Source: Actinopolymorpha pittospori (GTDB lineage: Bacteria; Actinomycetota; Actinomycetes; Propionibacteriales; Actinopolymorphaceae). From it: a stretch of DNA of 64,000 bases. The position numbers and the translations under genes were made by a program. The notes below the pieces were generated by a model. The model was given only the letters and a program-made list of their open reading frames with translations, was not told the DNA's origin and searched no databases. Shown here in pieces: positions 52,902 to 60,707 of the stretch. The stretch lies in NCBI RefSeq assembly GCF_014873875.1, contig NZ_JADBEM010000001.1, positions 4,836,001-4,900,000 of the forward strand, written 5' to 3'. Within the stretch, counting starts at the first letter, position 1. Every line of letters begins with the position of its first letter.

Positions 52902-54185
52902 TCAGGCGCGCGGTCGGTGTTCGCACGCGGCCCACTGCGCCGCGGCGCCCTCGTGCAGCGCGGCGTACACGTCGTCGCGCAACCGGTTGGCGTCGGCGTC
53001 GGTGAGCGTGCGGTCGAGCGCCCGCAGCAGCAACCGGACCAGCACGTTGCGTTGTCCCGGCGCGATCCCGAGGCGGGCCCGCGCGCTGTCGGGCAGGTCG
53101 TCGTACGCCGTCTCGCTCAACACCTCAACGGTCTCCGCGACGTCGGCGTCCTCACCCAGCGCCGCCCGTACGCGGTCGCCGAGCACCTCGGCGGAGGTGT
53201 CCGCCCGGGGGCCGACGACCACCGACAGGTCCCGTCGTACCGGTGGCATGTGCGACACCGCGCGGTACGGCGTCCGGTCCAGCATCTGGGTGGCGACCCG
53301 CGGATCCGCCGACCGCAACAGCCGGATGTCGGGGATCCCCTTGCCCAGCATGAGCAACCGGTCCAGGCCGAGCCCCATCGCGAGCCCGGTCCAGGCGGGC
53401 ACCGGAAGCCCGGCACCGGCGAGGACGTCCGGCGCGGCGAGTCCGCACTCGCCGATCTCGATCCACTGGCCGTCCCACCACACGTCGACCTGGCGGCCTC
53501 GTTCGGTGTAGGGGTGGACCTTCGGTTCGGTCCGCCACCGGCTGCCGGGCAGGGCCGACTCGACGACGAGCGCGATCATCTCGGTGAGGTCGTCCTCGTC
53601 GCAGGGCCGGTCGTGCCGGAGTCGCCACAGGTCCATCTGGTGCGGCGTACCCGTGTGCTGCCAGTCGACGCTGTCGCGCCGGTAACAGATGCCGGGACAG
53701 GCGAGGAGCAGGTCGGCCGGTGCGTCCGGGTCACCCGCCAGCGCTCGGAGCGCGCCCGGAACCATCGCGCTGCTGTGGCTGCGCAGCACGTGCCCGGCGT
53801 CGACGTAGCGCGTGTAGCGCTCCTCCCGGGTCACCGCTCCGGGTGGGTAGCCCAGGTTGTCGTAGTTGTCGGCGAGCGGAACGACGGGATGGGCCCGGAC
53901 GATGCGCACACCACAGTTCCACGCGGTACGCAGCCCCTGGACCAGGTCGTCGACCACGGACTGCAGGGCGTGCGGCCCCTGCGCCGGATCGGCGAGGTCC
54001 CGGACCGCGAGACAGGCCTGTGCCTCGGCGGCCGACAGGGCCACGGGTGGGCGTTCGTCGCGTTCGTCCACCACATGGGCGGGGGAGGGCGTGGTCGGGG
54101 TCGGACCGTGCCCGGTCGGGGCAGCGTGCTGGGCCGCGGCAGCGGTGTGCGGGGTCGGGGCAGGAGGGTGCAGAGGGTTGGACAT
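52902..54185 (-). CDS. PheS-related ligase-like protein (SrmL type) with FDX-ACB domain
   Basis: The 427-residue protein is a class II aminoacyl-tRNA-synthetase paralogue. The motif 2 region GICYRRDSVDWQH is at 166-178 and motif 3 GLGLDRLLML at 271-280, followed by the PheS-like GKGIPDIR (281-288). HTGTPHQMDL and LRSHSSA also match PheS. A C-terminal domain (about 313-412, MPPVRRDLSVVV to VYAALHEG) is the FDX-ACB fold normally found at the end of PheT or in monomeric mitochondrial PheRS. The tRNA-binding coiled coil of PheS is missing; the first 45 residues are low complexity. It is therefore probably not the housekeeping enzyme. A relative, SrmL, is named from the spiramycin cluster. ATG at 54183-54185 has GAGGAG. 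Confidence 0.87.
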   Translation of the reverse strand: MSNPLHPPAPTPHTAAAAQHAAPTGHGPTPTTPSPAHVVDERDERPPVALSAAEAQACLAVRDLADPAQGPHALQSVVDDLVQGLRTAWNCGVRIVRAHPVVPLADNYDNLGYPPGAVTREERYTRYVDAGHVLRSHSSAMVPGALRALAGDPDAPADLLLACPGICYRRDSVDWQHTGTPHQMDLWRLRHDRPCDEDDLTEMIALVVESALPGSRWRTEPKVHPYTERGRQVDVWWDGQWIEIGECGLAAPDVLAGAGLPVPAWTGLAMGLGLDRLLMLGKGIPDIRLLRSADPRVATQMLDRTPYRAVSHMPPVRRDLSVVVGPRADTSAEVLGDRVRAALGEDADVAETVEVLSETAYDDLPDSARARLGIAPGQRNVLVRLLLRALDRTLTDADANRLRDDVYAALHEGAAAQWAACEHRPRA

Positions 54186-54575
54186 CGAGGTCTCCTCGCG
54201 CGGGTTGGCTGCGGAAGGTGCGGAAGGACTCACACACCCCGACCGGCCGCGGAGGTCCGCACGGGAGAACGCCGTCAGCGCTCGACGGTGACGATCAGGT
54301 TCGCGGAAGGGAACCGGTCACCACGGGCATACGCGGCAATCCACCCCGACGGCACCGCTGTGCCGGTCGGGGCGACGAAATCGCCGTACGTACATACCCA
54401 CGGACGCAACGGTACGGCCTTCTCACCACCCACCGCCACTCCCGGCGGGGGTCGCCTCCTCCTCAGGACGGACACCGAGGCGCCAGAAAACCCACCCATG
54501 GGGCGACACCTCGCGAGACGTGGACCCCGTACGGTGAGCATCGTCAATCAGTCCCTTGCGTCCAGGGAGGCACCG
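54186..54575. other. Divergent promoter region of srmL-like gene and ABC transporter
   Basis: About 390 bases without a firmly supported gene. A minus-strand frame at 54275-54547 (90 codons, ending SANLIVTVER) is open but has no ribosome site and I could not place it in a family. No T-box, riboswitch or operator was recognised. AGGGAGG before the ABC ATPase start lies at the right end. Confidence 0.4.
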
Positions 54576-55736
54576 GTGGGACGGATCGAGGCGACCAACC
54601 TCTCCAAGACCTACGGCGCGAAACGAGCGGTCGACGATCTGTCGTTCACCGTCGAGCCGGGGGTGGTGACGGGGTTCCTCGGCCCGAACGGCGCGGGCAA
54701 GTCGACGACCATGCGGCTGATGCTCGGCCTCGACCACGGCGGCGGCCGCACCCTCTTCGACGGCAAGCCCTACTCGCGGCTCACCCACCCGATGCGGCAT
54801 GTCGGTGCGGTCCTCGAGGCCAAGGCGTTCCATCCGACCCGGACCGCCCGCAACCATCTGCTGATGCTCGCGGCCGCCAACGGCATCCCTCGGCAGCGCG
54901 TCGACGAGGTGCTCGAGTACGTCGGACTCAGCGATGTCGCCGGCAAGAAGCCGCGGACGTTCTCCCTCGGTATGGGGCAGCGGCTCGGGCTCGCCTGTGC
55001 GCTCCTCGGAGATCCGCACACGCTGATCCTCGACGAGCCCGCGAACGGTCTCGACCCCCAGGGCATCACCTGGCTGCGTAACTTCCTGAAGACCTACGCC
55101 TCCACCGGCAAGACGGTCTTCGTCTCGAGTCACCTGTTGGCCGAGATGGGGCTGATGGCCGACCGGCTGGTCGTCATCGGTCGCGGCCGGCTGATCGCCT
55201 CCGGCGCCGTCGACGACTTCGTCCGGTCGGCGTCGCGGACGACCGTGACGGTGCGAACGCCGCAGCCCGACCGGCTGGTCGAGGCCCTCCGGGCGGCCCA
55301 TGCCGGCGTCCAGCCGGCACCCGACGGTGCCCTCATGGTCACCGGCCCCGACCAGGCGAAGGTCGGCGAACTCGCGTTCTCCGCGGGCGTCGTCCTCCAC
55401 GAACTCTCCACCCGGACAGCGACGCTGGAAGAGGCCTTCCTCGAGGCGACCGGTGGATCCGAGGAGTACATCGCCCAGATCGGTGGCCCACCCGGACCCC
55501 CAGGGGCGGCCGGCCAGTTCGGTGCACCCGGGCAGTTCGTCCCATCCGGTGGAGCGCCTGGGCAGTTCGGTCCGCCGGGTGGTCCGCCCGGTCAGTACGC
55601 CGCGCCGGGTCAGTACCCCCCGCCGGGCCAGTACGGCGCACCCGGTCAGCACGGCGCACCCGGTCAGCACGGCGCACCCGGTCAGCACCAGGGCCCCCCG
55701 CCCGCTTCCTCGTCATCCGCCGGAGGCAACCGATGA
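54576..55736 (+). CDS. ABC transporter ATPase with collagen-like C-terminal tail
   Basis: The 386-residue protein is an exporter-type ATPase of the DrrA/bacitracin (BcrA) group: Walker A GPNGAGKST, FSLGMGQRLGLACALLGDP in place of LSGGQ, then LDEPANGLDPQG. A C-terminal about 75 residues after EEYIAQIGG is made of Gly-Pro-Pro-Gly, GQF, GQY and GAPGQH units, collagen-like and unrelated to known ATPase parts. GTG at 54576 follows AGGGAGG. The permease gene overlaps the stop (ATGA). Export or self-protection is likely. Confidence 0.9.
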   Translation: MGRIEATNLSKTYGAKRAVDDLSFTVEPGVVTGFLGPNGAGKSTTMRLMLGLDHGGGRTLFDGKPYSRLTHPMRHVGAVLEAKAFHPTRTARNHLLMLAAANGIPRQRVDEVLEYVGLSDVAGKKPRTFSLGMGQRLGLACALLGDPHTLILDEPANGLDPQGITWLRNFLKTYASTGKTVFVSSHLLAEMGLMADRLVVIGRGRLIASGAVDDFVRSASRTTVTVRTPQPDRLVEALRAAHAGVQPAPDGALMVTGPDQAKVGELAFSAGVVLHELSTRTATLEEAFLEATGGSEEYIAQIGGPPGPPGAAGQFGAPGQFVPSGGAPGQFGPPGGPPGQYAAPGQYPPPGQYGAPGQHGAPGQHGAPGQHQGPPPASSSSAGGNR

Positions 55737-56524
55737 TCGACGCACTGCGCTTCGAATGGGTGCGGATCCGCACGCTGCGTTCGACCTACTGGCTCACCGT
55801 GCTGCCGCTCGTCCTCAGTGGGGCGGTCGCCGGGATCATCTCCTACGTCTCCCGTAACGATCCGATCCAGCCCGACCTGGCCGGCGTGGTCCTCACCGGT
55901 GGCTCGGCGTTCAGTCCGCTGCCGTTCACCGCCGTCTTCATGGGGATCATGGGCGTCTTCGCGTTCGGGCACGAGTACCGCCACGGGACGATCCTGCCCA
56001 CCCTGACCGCGGTGCCGAAGCGCGGTTCCCTGGTTTTCGCCAAGGCGCTCGTGATCGCCGTGTGGGCGCTGGTCCTCGCGGTCGTGAGCGTGCTGATCAA
56101 CTGGGGCCTGGCGAAGCTGCTGTCCGGCGACTCGCTGCCGATCACCTCCGACCAGATGGGCCCGGCGCTGCTGGGCTACCTCGGCTTCGTCGTCCTGTGG
56201 GGACTGCTCGGCCTCGGCCTGGGTTCGCTGTTGCGCAACCTTCCGGCCGCGATGGTGCTGCTGTTCGTCGTGCCCCTGGTGGTCGAGCCCCTGCTCGGCG
56301 CGCTGACGATGATCCCCGCGCTCGAGTCGCTCCGTGAGTACGTCAACTACCTGCCGTTCACGGCTGGTAACGCGATGTCGCAGACGGTGTCGACGGAGGC
56401 GGTGGCCCCGGGTGCGTCGTTCGGGGACCAACCGAGCCGGGCCGTGAGCAGCCTGACCTTCACCGCCTGGGTGGCCGCGTTGTTCGCCCTGGCGACCACG
56501 CTCTTCCACAAGCGCGACGCCTGA
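55733..56524 (+). CDS. ABC transporter permease (ABC-2 type)
   Basis: The 263-residue protein has six membrane segments with a starting phrase LRFEWVRIRTLRSTYWLT and FGHEYRHGTILPTLTAVPKR, typical of ABC-2 exporter permeases paired with BcrA-like ATPases. The start overlaps the ATPase stop by four bases. It forms the membrane part of a small exporter and has no other gene in its operon. Confidence 0.9.
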   Translation: MIDALRFEWVRIRTLRSTYWLTVLPLVLSGAVAGIISYVSRNDPIQPDLAGVVLTGGSAFSPLPFTAVFMGIMGVFAFGHEYRHGTILPTLTAVPKRGSLVFAKALVIAVWALVLAVVSVLINWGLAKLLSGDSLPITSDQMGPALLGYLGFVVLWGLLGLGLGSLLRNLPAAMVLLFVVPLVVEPLLGALTMIPALESLREYVNYLPFTAGNAMSQTVSTEAVAPGASFGDQPSRAVSSLTFTAWVAALFALATTLFHKRDA

Positions 56525-56621
56525 CCGCACCCCGGCAGGGCCCCTCTCGCGCTTGGGTGTGGAACAGTGAGACGATCGGACCACATCTGGATATCGTTTG
56601 ACCTGATTCCAAGGAGTGGCC

Positions 56622-58016
56622 GTGACGTCGGCACCGAGCGTTTCGTACTCGATCACTGTGCGGCTCGAGGTGCCCGCGGGAGGCCGGGCGGTGAGCGAGC
56701 TCACCGCGGCTGTCGAACACGCCGGTGGCACTGTCACCGCGCTCGACGTGACCGCCTCGGGACACGAGCGGCTGCGCATCGACGTGACCTGTGCCGCCAC
56801 CGACACCGCGCATGCCGACCGGTTGGTGGAGGTGCTGCGGCAGGTCCCCGACGTCATCATCCACAAGGTCTCCGACCGCACGTTCCTCATGCACCTCGGC
56901 GGCAAGATCGAGATGCAGGCCAAGCACCCGATCCGCAACCGTGACGACCTGTCGATGATCTACACCCCGGGTGTCGCGCGGGTGTCGCTGGCGATCGCCG
57001 CCAACCCCGACGACGCGCGGCGGCTCACCATCAAGCGCAACAGCGTCGCCGTGGTGACAGACGGGTCCGCGGTCCTGGGGCTGGGCAACATCGGGCCGCA
57101 GGCGGCCCTGCCGGTCATGGAGGGCAAGGCGGCACTCTTCAAGCGGTTCGCCGGCATCGACGCCTGGCCGATCTGCCTCGACACCCAGGACGTCGACACC
57201 ATCGTCGAGGTCGTCCGCAGCATCGCCCCGGGGTTCGCCGGCATCAACCTCGAGGACATCTCCGCGCCACGCTGTTTCGAGGTCGAACGCCGACTGCGCG
57301 ACCTGCTCGACATCCCGGTCTTCCACGATGATCAGCACGGCACCGCGATCGTCGTCCTCGCCGCGCTCACCAACGCGCTCCGCATTGTCGGCAAGGACAT
57401 CGGGCACGTCCAGATCGTCATGTCGGGCGCCGGTGCCGCCGGCAGCGCGATCCTGCGTCTCATGCTCGCTGCCGGCGCCAAGGACGTCCTGGTCGCCGAC
57501 GTCGACGGCGTGATCCACCCCGAACGGCAGGGGCTTTCTCCCGAGCTCGCCTGGATCGCCGAACAGACCAACCACGCGCACTACACCGGCGACGTGCGCG
57601 GTGCGGTCGCCGGTGCCGACGTGTTCATCGGGGTGTCCGCGCCCAACGTCCTGACCGGCGCCGACATCGCGACCATGAATCCCGGATCGATCGTCTTCGC
57701 GCTCGCCAACCCCGAGCCCGAGGTCGACCCGGCGGAGGCCCGTGAGCACGCGAGCGTCGTCGCGACCGGACGCAGTGACTACCCCAACCAGATCAACAAC
57801 GTGCTCGCGTTCCCCGGCGTCTTCCGCGGTCTGCTCGACGCGCACAGCCATCACGTCGACGACAGCATGCTGCTGGCGGCGGCGCAGGCGATCGCCGACG
57901 TCGTGAGCGAGGGTGAGCTGAACGCCAACTACGTGATCCCCAGCGTCTTCCACCCCGACGTGCACAACGCCGTCGCCGCGGCGGTGCGGGAAGCGGTCTC
58001 GGCGGCCAGCGATTGA
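56622..58016 (+). CDS. NAD(P)-dependent malic enzyme with N-terminal ACT domain
   Basis: The 464-residue protein decarboxylates malate to pyruvate. An N-terminal ACT domain (about residues 5-85) precedes the malic enzyme body (LSMIYTPGVARVSLAI, DGSAVLGLGNIGPQAALPVMEGKA, FHDDQHGTA and the NAD-site MSGAGAAGSAI). The short bacterial form without the PTA-like domain is seen. The ACT domain suggests amino-acid or other small-ligand control. I chose GTG at 56622, six bases after AAGGAG, because a GTG at 56616 overlaps that site. VanZ follows with overlapping stop and start. Confidence 0.92.
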   Translation: MTSAPSVSYSITVRLEVPAGGRAVSELTAAVEHAGGTVTALDVTASGHERLRIDVTCAATDTAHADRLVEVLRQVPDVIIHKVSDRTFLMHLGGKIEMQAKHPIRNRDDLSMIYTPGVARVSLAIAANPDDARRLTIKRNSVAVVTDGSAVLGLGNIGPQAALPVMEGKAALFKRFAGIDAWPICLDTQDVDTIVEVVRSIAPGFAGINLEDISAPRCFEVERRLRDLLDIPVFHDDQHGTAIVVLAALTNALRIVGKDIGHVQIVMSGAGAAGSAILRLMLAAGAKDVLVADVDGVIHPERQGLSPELAWIAEQTNHAHYTGDVRGAVAGADVFIGVSAPNVLTGADIATMNPGSIVFALANPEPEVDPAEAREHASVVATGRSDYPNQINNVLAFPGVFRGLLDAHSHHVDDSMLLAAAQAIADVVSEGELNANYVIPSVFHPDVHNAVAAAVREAVSAASD

Positions 58017-58417
58017 TGAGACGCGTCACGGGGGCGGGCTCCGCGGCCTGGTGGGTGGCGTTCCTGCTCGCCTGCGCGATCAACCTGTTCGGGATCTACT
58101 CCCCACGTCAGCCTGGTCCCGAGGCGACTTTCGCGTACGAGGACAAACTCGCCCACATGCTGATCTTCGCCGCGGTTGCGTGGACCGGACGTCAGGTCAG
58201 GCTGCCCACCGGGTGGCTCGTCGGGATCCTGGCGCTGCACGCGGTGGTCAGTGAGACAGTCCAGGCGACCCTGCTGCCGCAGCGTTCCGGCGACGTCTTC
58301 GACGCCGCGGCGGACCTCTTCGGCGTGCTGCTCGGCATCGGGTTGGCACAGATCTTGTCGGCGCGGGGACGAAGACCGCGAGAAGGTCGTGAGGCGAGGC
58401 AGGACGCGGGATCATGA
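58016..58417 (+). CDS. VanZ-family membrane protein
   Basis: The 133-residue protein has four hydrophobic segments and the VanZ-like phrases YEDKLAHMLIFAAVAWTGR and RSGDVFDAAADLFGVLLGIGLA. VanZ relatives affect teicoplanin resistance in enterococci, but here the role is unknown. The start ATG overlaps the malic enzyme stop (TGATG). A basic tail ends the protein. YqgE begins five bases after its stop. Confidence 0.86.
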   Translation: MRRVTGAGSAAWWVAFLLACAINLFGIYSPRQPGPEATFAYEDKLAHMLIFAAVAWTGRQVRLPTGWLVGILALHAVVSETVQATLLPQRSGDVFDAAADLFGVLLGIGLAQILSARGRRPREGREARQDAGS

Positions 58418-58421
58418 GACT

Positions 58422-58985
58422 ATGAGCGGGCCGTACTTCACCGGGCAGTTGCTCGTCGCGACACCGGCACTGAGCGACCCCAACTTCGCTCGCAGTGTCG
58501 TACTCATCCTCGATCACGACGGCGATGGCGCCCTCGGCGTGGTGGTCAACAAGCCCACCGACCTTCCGGTCACGTCCGTGCTCGCACCCTGGACCGACAT
58601 GGTGTGCCAGCCAGACGTGTTGTTCCACGGTGGTCCGGTGGCGACCGACTCCGCGCTGGCGCTGGCGGAGGTGCCCGACGGTCTGGACGCCGAACCCCTC
58701 GGCTGGCGCCGGCTCTACGGCCGGCTCGGGCTGGTCGACCTCGACACCCCACCGGAGCTCCTCGCGGGCGGTGTGCGTGGAATGCGCGTGTTCGCCGGCT
58801 ACTCCGGATGGTCACCCGGCCAGCTGGAGGCGGAGGTCAAGGAGGGCGGCTGGTACGTCGTCGACTCCGAACCCGCTGACGCGTTCACCCTTGACCCCAC
58901 CACGCTGTGGCGCCGGGTGTTGCGCCGCCAACCTGATGAGCTCGCCCTTGTCGCCACCTTCCCCGACGACCCCACGCTGAACTAG
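58422..58985 (+). CDS. YqgE/AlgH family protein (DUF179)
   Basis: The 187-residue protein matches the YqgE/AlgH family: GQLLVATPALSDPNFARSVVLILDHDGDGALGVVVNKP, then LFHGGPVATDSALAL and the ending FAGYSGWSPGQLEAEVKEGGWYVV. The cytosolic function is unknown; AlgH is tied to alginate control in Pseudomonas. ATG at 58422 is chosen because MSGPYFTGQLL is the usual start. Confidence 0.92.
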   Translation: MSGPYFTGQLLVATPALSDPNFARSVVLILDHDGDGALGVVVNKPTDLPVTSVLAPWTDMVCQPDVLFHGGPVATDSALALAEVPDGLDAEPLGWRRLYGRLGLVDLDTPPELLAGGVRGMRVFAGYSGWSPGQLEAEVKEGGWYVVDSEPADAFTLDPTTLWRRVLRRQPDELALVATFPDDPTLN

Positions 58986-59126
58986 GTTCGCGACCCCCCG
59001 CATGTGGACGCCCCGCATCCATGCTGGCTGCGTTGTCGTCGGCGCGGCCGGTGCCGGGCTCGCCGGTTCGGCGATCACGTGTTCACATGTCGGCATGATC
59101 CACCGGACCCGCCTAGACTTGCGCGG

Positions 59127-59396
59127 GTGAGTACGCAGCTGAGTCCTGGTGCCCAGACGATCGAGGAAACCCGTGCGCTTCCCTCGCACGGTGACGACGG
59201 CGATCACGAGCGCTTCTCCCATTACGTGCCGAAAGAGAAGCTTGTCGAGGCGATGGTCACCGGTACGCCGGTCATCGCGTTGTGCGGCAAGGTGTGGGTG
59301 CCCAGCCGGGACCCGGAGAAATACCCGGTCTGCCCGGAGTGCAAGGAGATCTGGGAAGGTCTGCCGCCTGGCGGCGGCGGTGAGGACGGCGACTGA
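59127..59396 (+). CDS. DUF3039 protein, small zinc-finger-like
   Basis: The 89-residue protein belongs to the actinobacterial DUF3039 family. Likely metal ligands are Cys53 (in ALCGKVWVP) and Cys69-x2-Cys72 (CPEC), with His32 as a possible fourth. The start region includes HGDDGDHERFSHYVPKEKL. The function is unknown; members are often found near helicases such as the one at 60708-62465. The GTG at 59127 gives VSTQLSPGAQT. Confidence 0.85.
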   Translation: MSTQLSPGAQTIEETRALPSHGDDGDHERFSHYVPKEKLVEAMVTGTPVIALCGKVWVPSRDPEKYPVCPECKEIWEGLPPGGGGEDGD

Positions 59397-59432
59397 CCGG
59401 TCCGCCTGTCGGTCCCTCGGTCCACCCTTCGT

Positions 59433-59462
59433 CCCGGGCCGTGCTTTACGGCACGGGCCGGG
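59433..59462. terminator. Terminator between DUF3039 gene and small protein gene
   Basis: CCCGGGCCGTGC and GCACGGGCCGGG pair at 11 of 12 positions with a 6-base loop. The loop contains the stop codon of the minus-strand small gene, so it serves both convergent genes. Confidence 0.75.
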
Positions 59463-59715
59463 TCCGCGGAAGCTGACGCCCTCGCGGCGGCTCGATGGTC
59501 TCGTTCCACTGGCGACGGCGTTCCTGGTCGACGCAGACGGCCTCCCAGGCGTTGCGTCGCGCGGCGTCAGGACCGTGGATGAGTGACGCGAGCCGCCCCA
59601 CCATCGATCGCGCGCTGCCGACGAGCGTGCGCGGTCGCGAGGGTGCGACGTTCGGTGGCTGGGCGTCGGACGTGGTGGACTCGGCGGACTCGGCGGACGT
59701 GGTGGAGATGGCCAT
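59446..59715 (-). CDS. Small protein A of a paralogous pair (RNAWEAVC motif)
   Basis: This 89-residue protein has a Ser/Thr/Glu-rich start of about 30 residues, a possible helix (ARSMVGRLASLIHG), then RNAWEAVC at 54-61 and RRRQWNETIE, and a basic tail ending in RTRPVP. I do not recognise it. It shares its core with the gene at 59920-60234 (23 residues, about two thirds identical). It begins at ATG 59713-59715 with GAGGAG. It has no signal peptide. Confidence 0.68.
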   Translation of the reverse strand: MAISTTSAESAESTTSDAQPPNVAPSRPRTLVGSARSMVGRLASLIHGPDAARRNAWEAVCVDQERRRQWNETIEPPRGRQLPRTRPVP

Positions 59716-59919
59716 GGCGTCTCCTCATCGGGTGTCCCACCGAAAGAAGCGGTGAGACACGCTGTCCTCGGATCTGCGGTCTCTCTTTCCGAGGATGCGG
59801 ACGCGGTGTTGCCGCCAGGTTGCCGGCGAGTCAAACCTCTTCGACGAGTGCGCGCCCCGACGTGGACGGCGATCGGCCCGGCCGGCGGACGGTGATCGGC
59901 GTCGGCCGTGGGAGAGGGA

Positions 59920-60234
59920 TCAGGTCTGAGCCTGCGACTTGCCGGACGAACGAGGTGGCCGGGACGCGTCACGGGTGGCCGGCGCGCTGGTCCGGCGACG
60001 CCTCGTCGGACGGCGACCGGCGTTCACCGCCAGGTCGACCACGTCGTTCCACTGCTGGCGACGCTGCAGGTCGGCGCAGACGGCTTCCCAGGCGTTGCGC
60101 TGGCCGATGTCTCCGTCGAGTCCAGGCATCCGAGCCGCCACCTGGCCGACGACACGACGGGCGGCATCCACAAGGCCCCCTTGCGCCCGCGCAGCCTGCT
60201 TTCCGTCGGACGTGGACGCGGCATCATCGACCAT
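59920..60234 (-). CDS. Small protein B of a paralogous pair (RNAWEAVC motif)
   Basis: The 104-residue protein shares with its neighbour a helix (ARRVVGQVAARM) followed by RNAWEAVC at residues 46-53 and RRQQWNDVVD. It ends in a strongly basic, Thr/Ser/Pro-rich tail (RPTRRRRTSAPATRD). The conserved Trp, Cys and Trp could form a compact fold or a binding face. ATG at 60232-60234 also has GAGGAG. Both genes lie between DUF3039 and a helicase on the opposite strand. The function is unknown; the basic tail could bind nucleic acid. Confidence 0.68.
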   Translation of the reverse strand: MVDDAASTSDGKQAARAQGGLVDAARRVVGQVAARMPGLDGDIGQRNAWEAVCADLQRRQQWNDVVDLAVNAGRRPTRRRRTSAPATRDASRPPRSSGKSQAQT

Positions 60235-60707
60235 CGCTGCTCCTCATCGATTTCCCCGACCGAATCCACGCGTCGCGTGGGTCCGGCACCGCTCTCGATA
60301 TTCCCCACTCTCTGTTGCTCGATAGTTACAGGTTGGTCAAGCCTGCGCCAGGTCTTTGGTTCGGTACCCACGAACCATCCGATTACGGAACAGCCGCTCC
60401 TCACCGTGGAAAAGTCGGGGCCGGGTGCCGACATCCGGTCCTTCCCCACCTGTTCAGCGGGGCTGTCGACCAAACCTCCGGCACGGGCGGAGGGACGTGT
60501 CGCCGCCGCGTTTCCACGTGGGTGCGACTCCGCCTATCACTCACTCGCTCGGTCGCCTCGGCGTGGTCCTTGGTGGGTTTCGCGTAAGAGCAGGCTAATG
60601 TCGCGGGTCGGACGTTCCTCCGGAATGTGGCCCGAAGACACCCGGTTCCGCGACCACTGCGCTCGCGGCCGGCTCGAACGACCATCCCGCCGAGCGGAAG
60701 GGACGAT
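60235..60707. other. Intergenic region between small protein B and helicase
   Basis: About 470 bases with no supported gene. It holds a short inverted repeat GGTTCG-N7-CGAACC at 60358-60376 and a direct repeat CTCGATA near 60293 and 60317 that could be a regulatory half-site. TAATGT at 60596 is a weak -10 candidate for the helicase. These are only suggestions. Confidence 0.45.

Noticed and set aside
54275-54547. Small minus-strand gene ending SANLIVTVER
   Set aside because: Open but without a ribosome site or recognisable family; kept only as a note in the intergenic entry.
52743-54575. Plus-strand extension upstream of the ABC ATPase
   Set aside because: The frame is open for over 600 codons, but it is antisense to the SrmL-like gene, while AGGAGG-type spacing and homology put the ATPase start at 54576.
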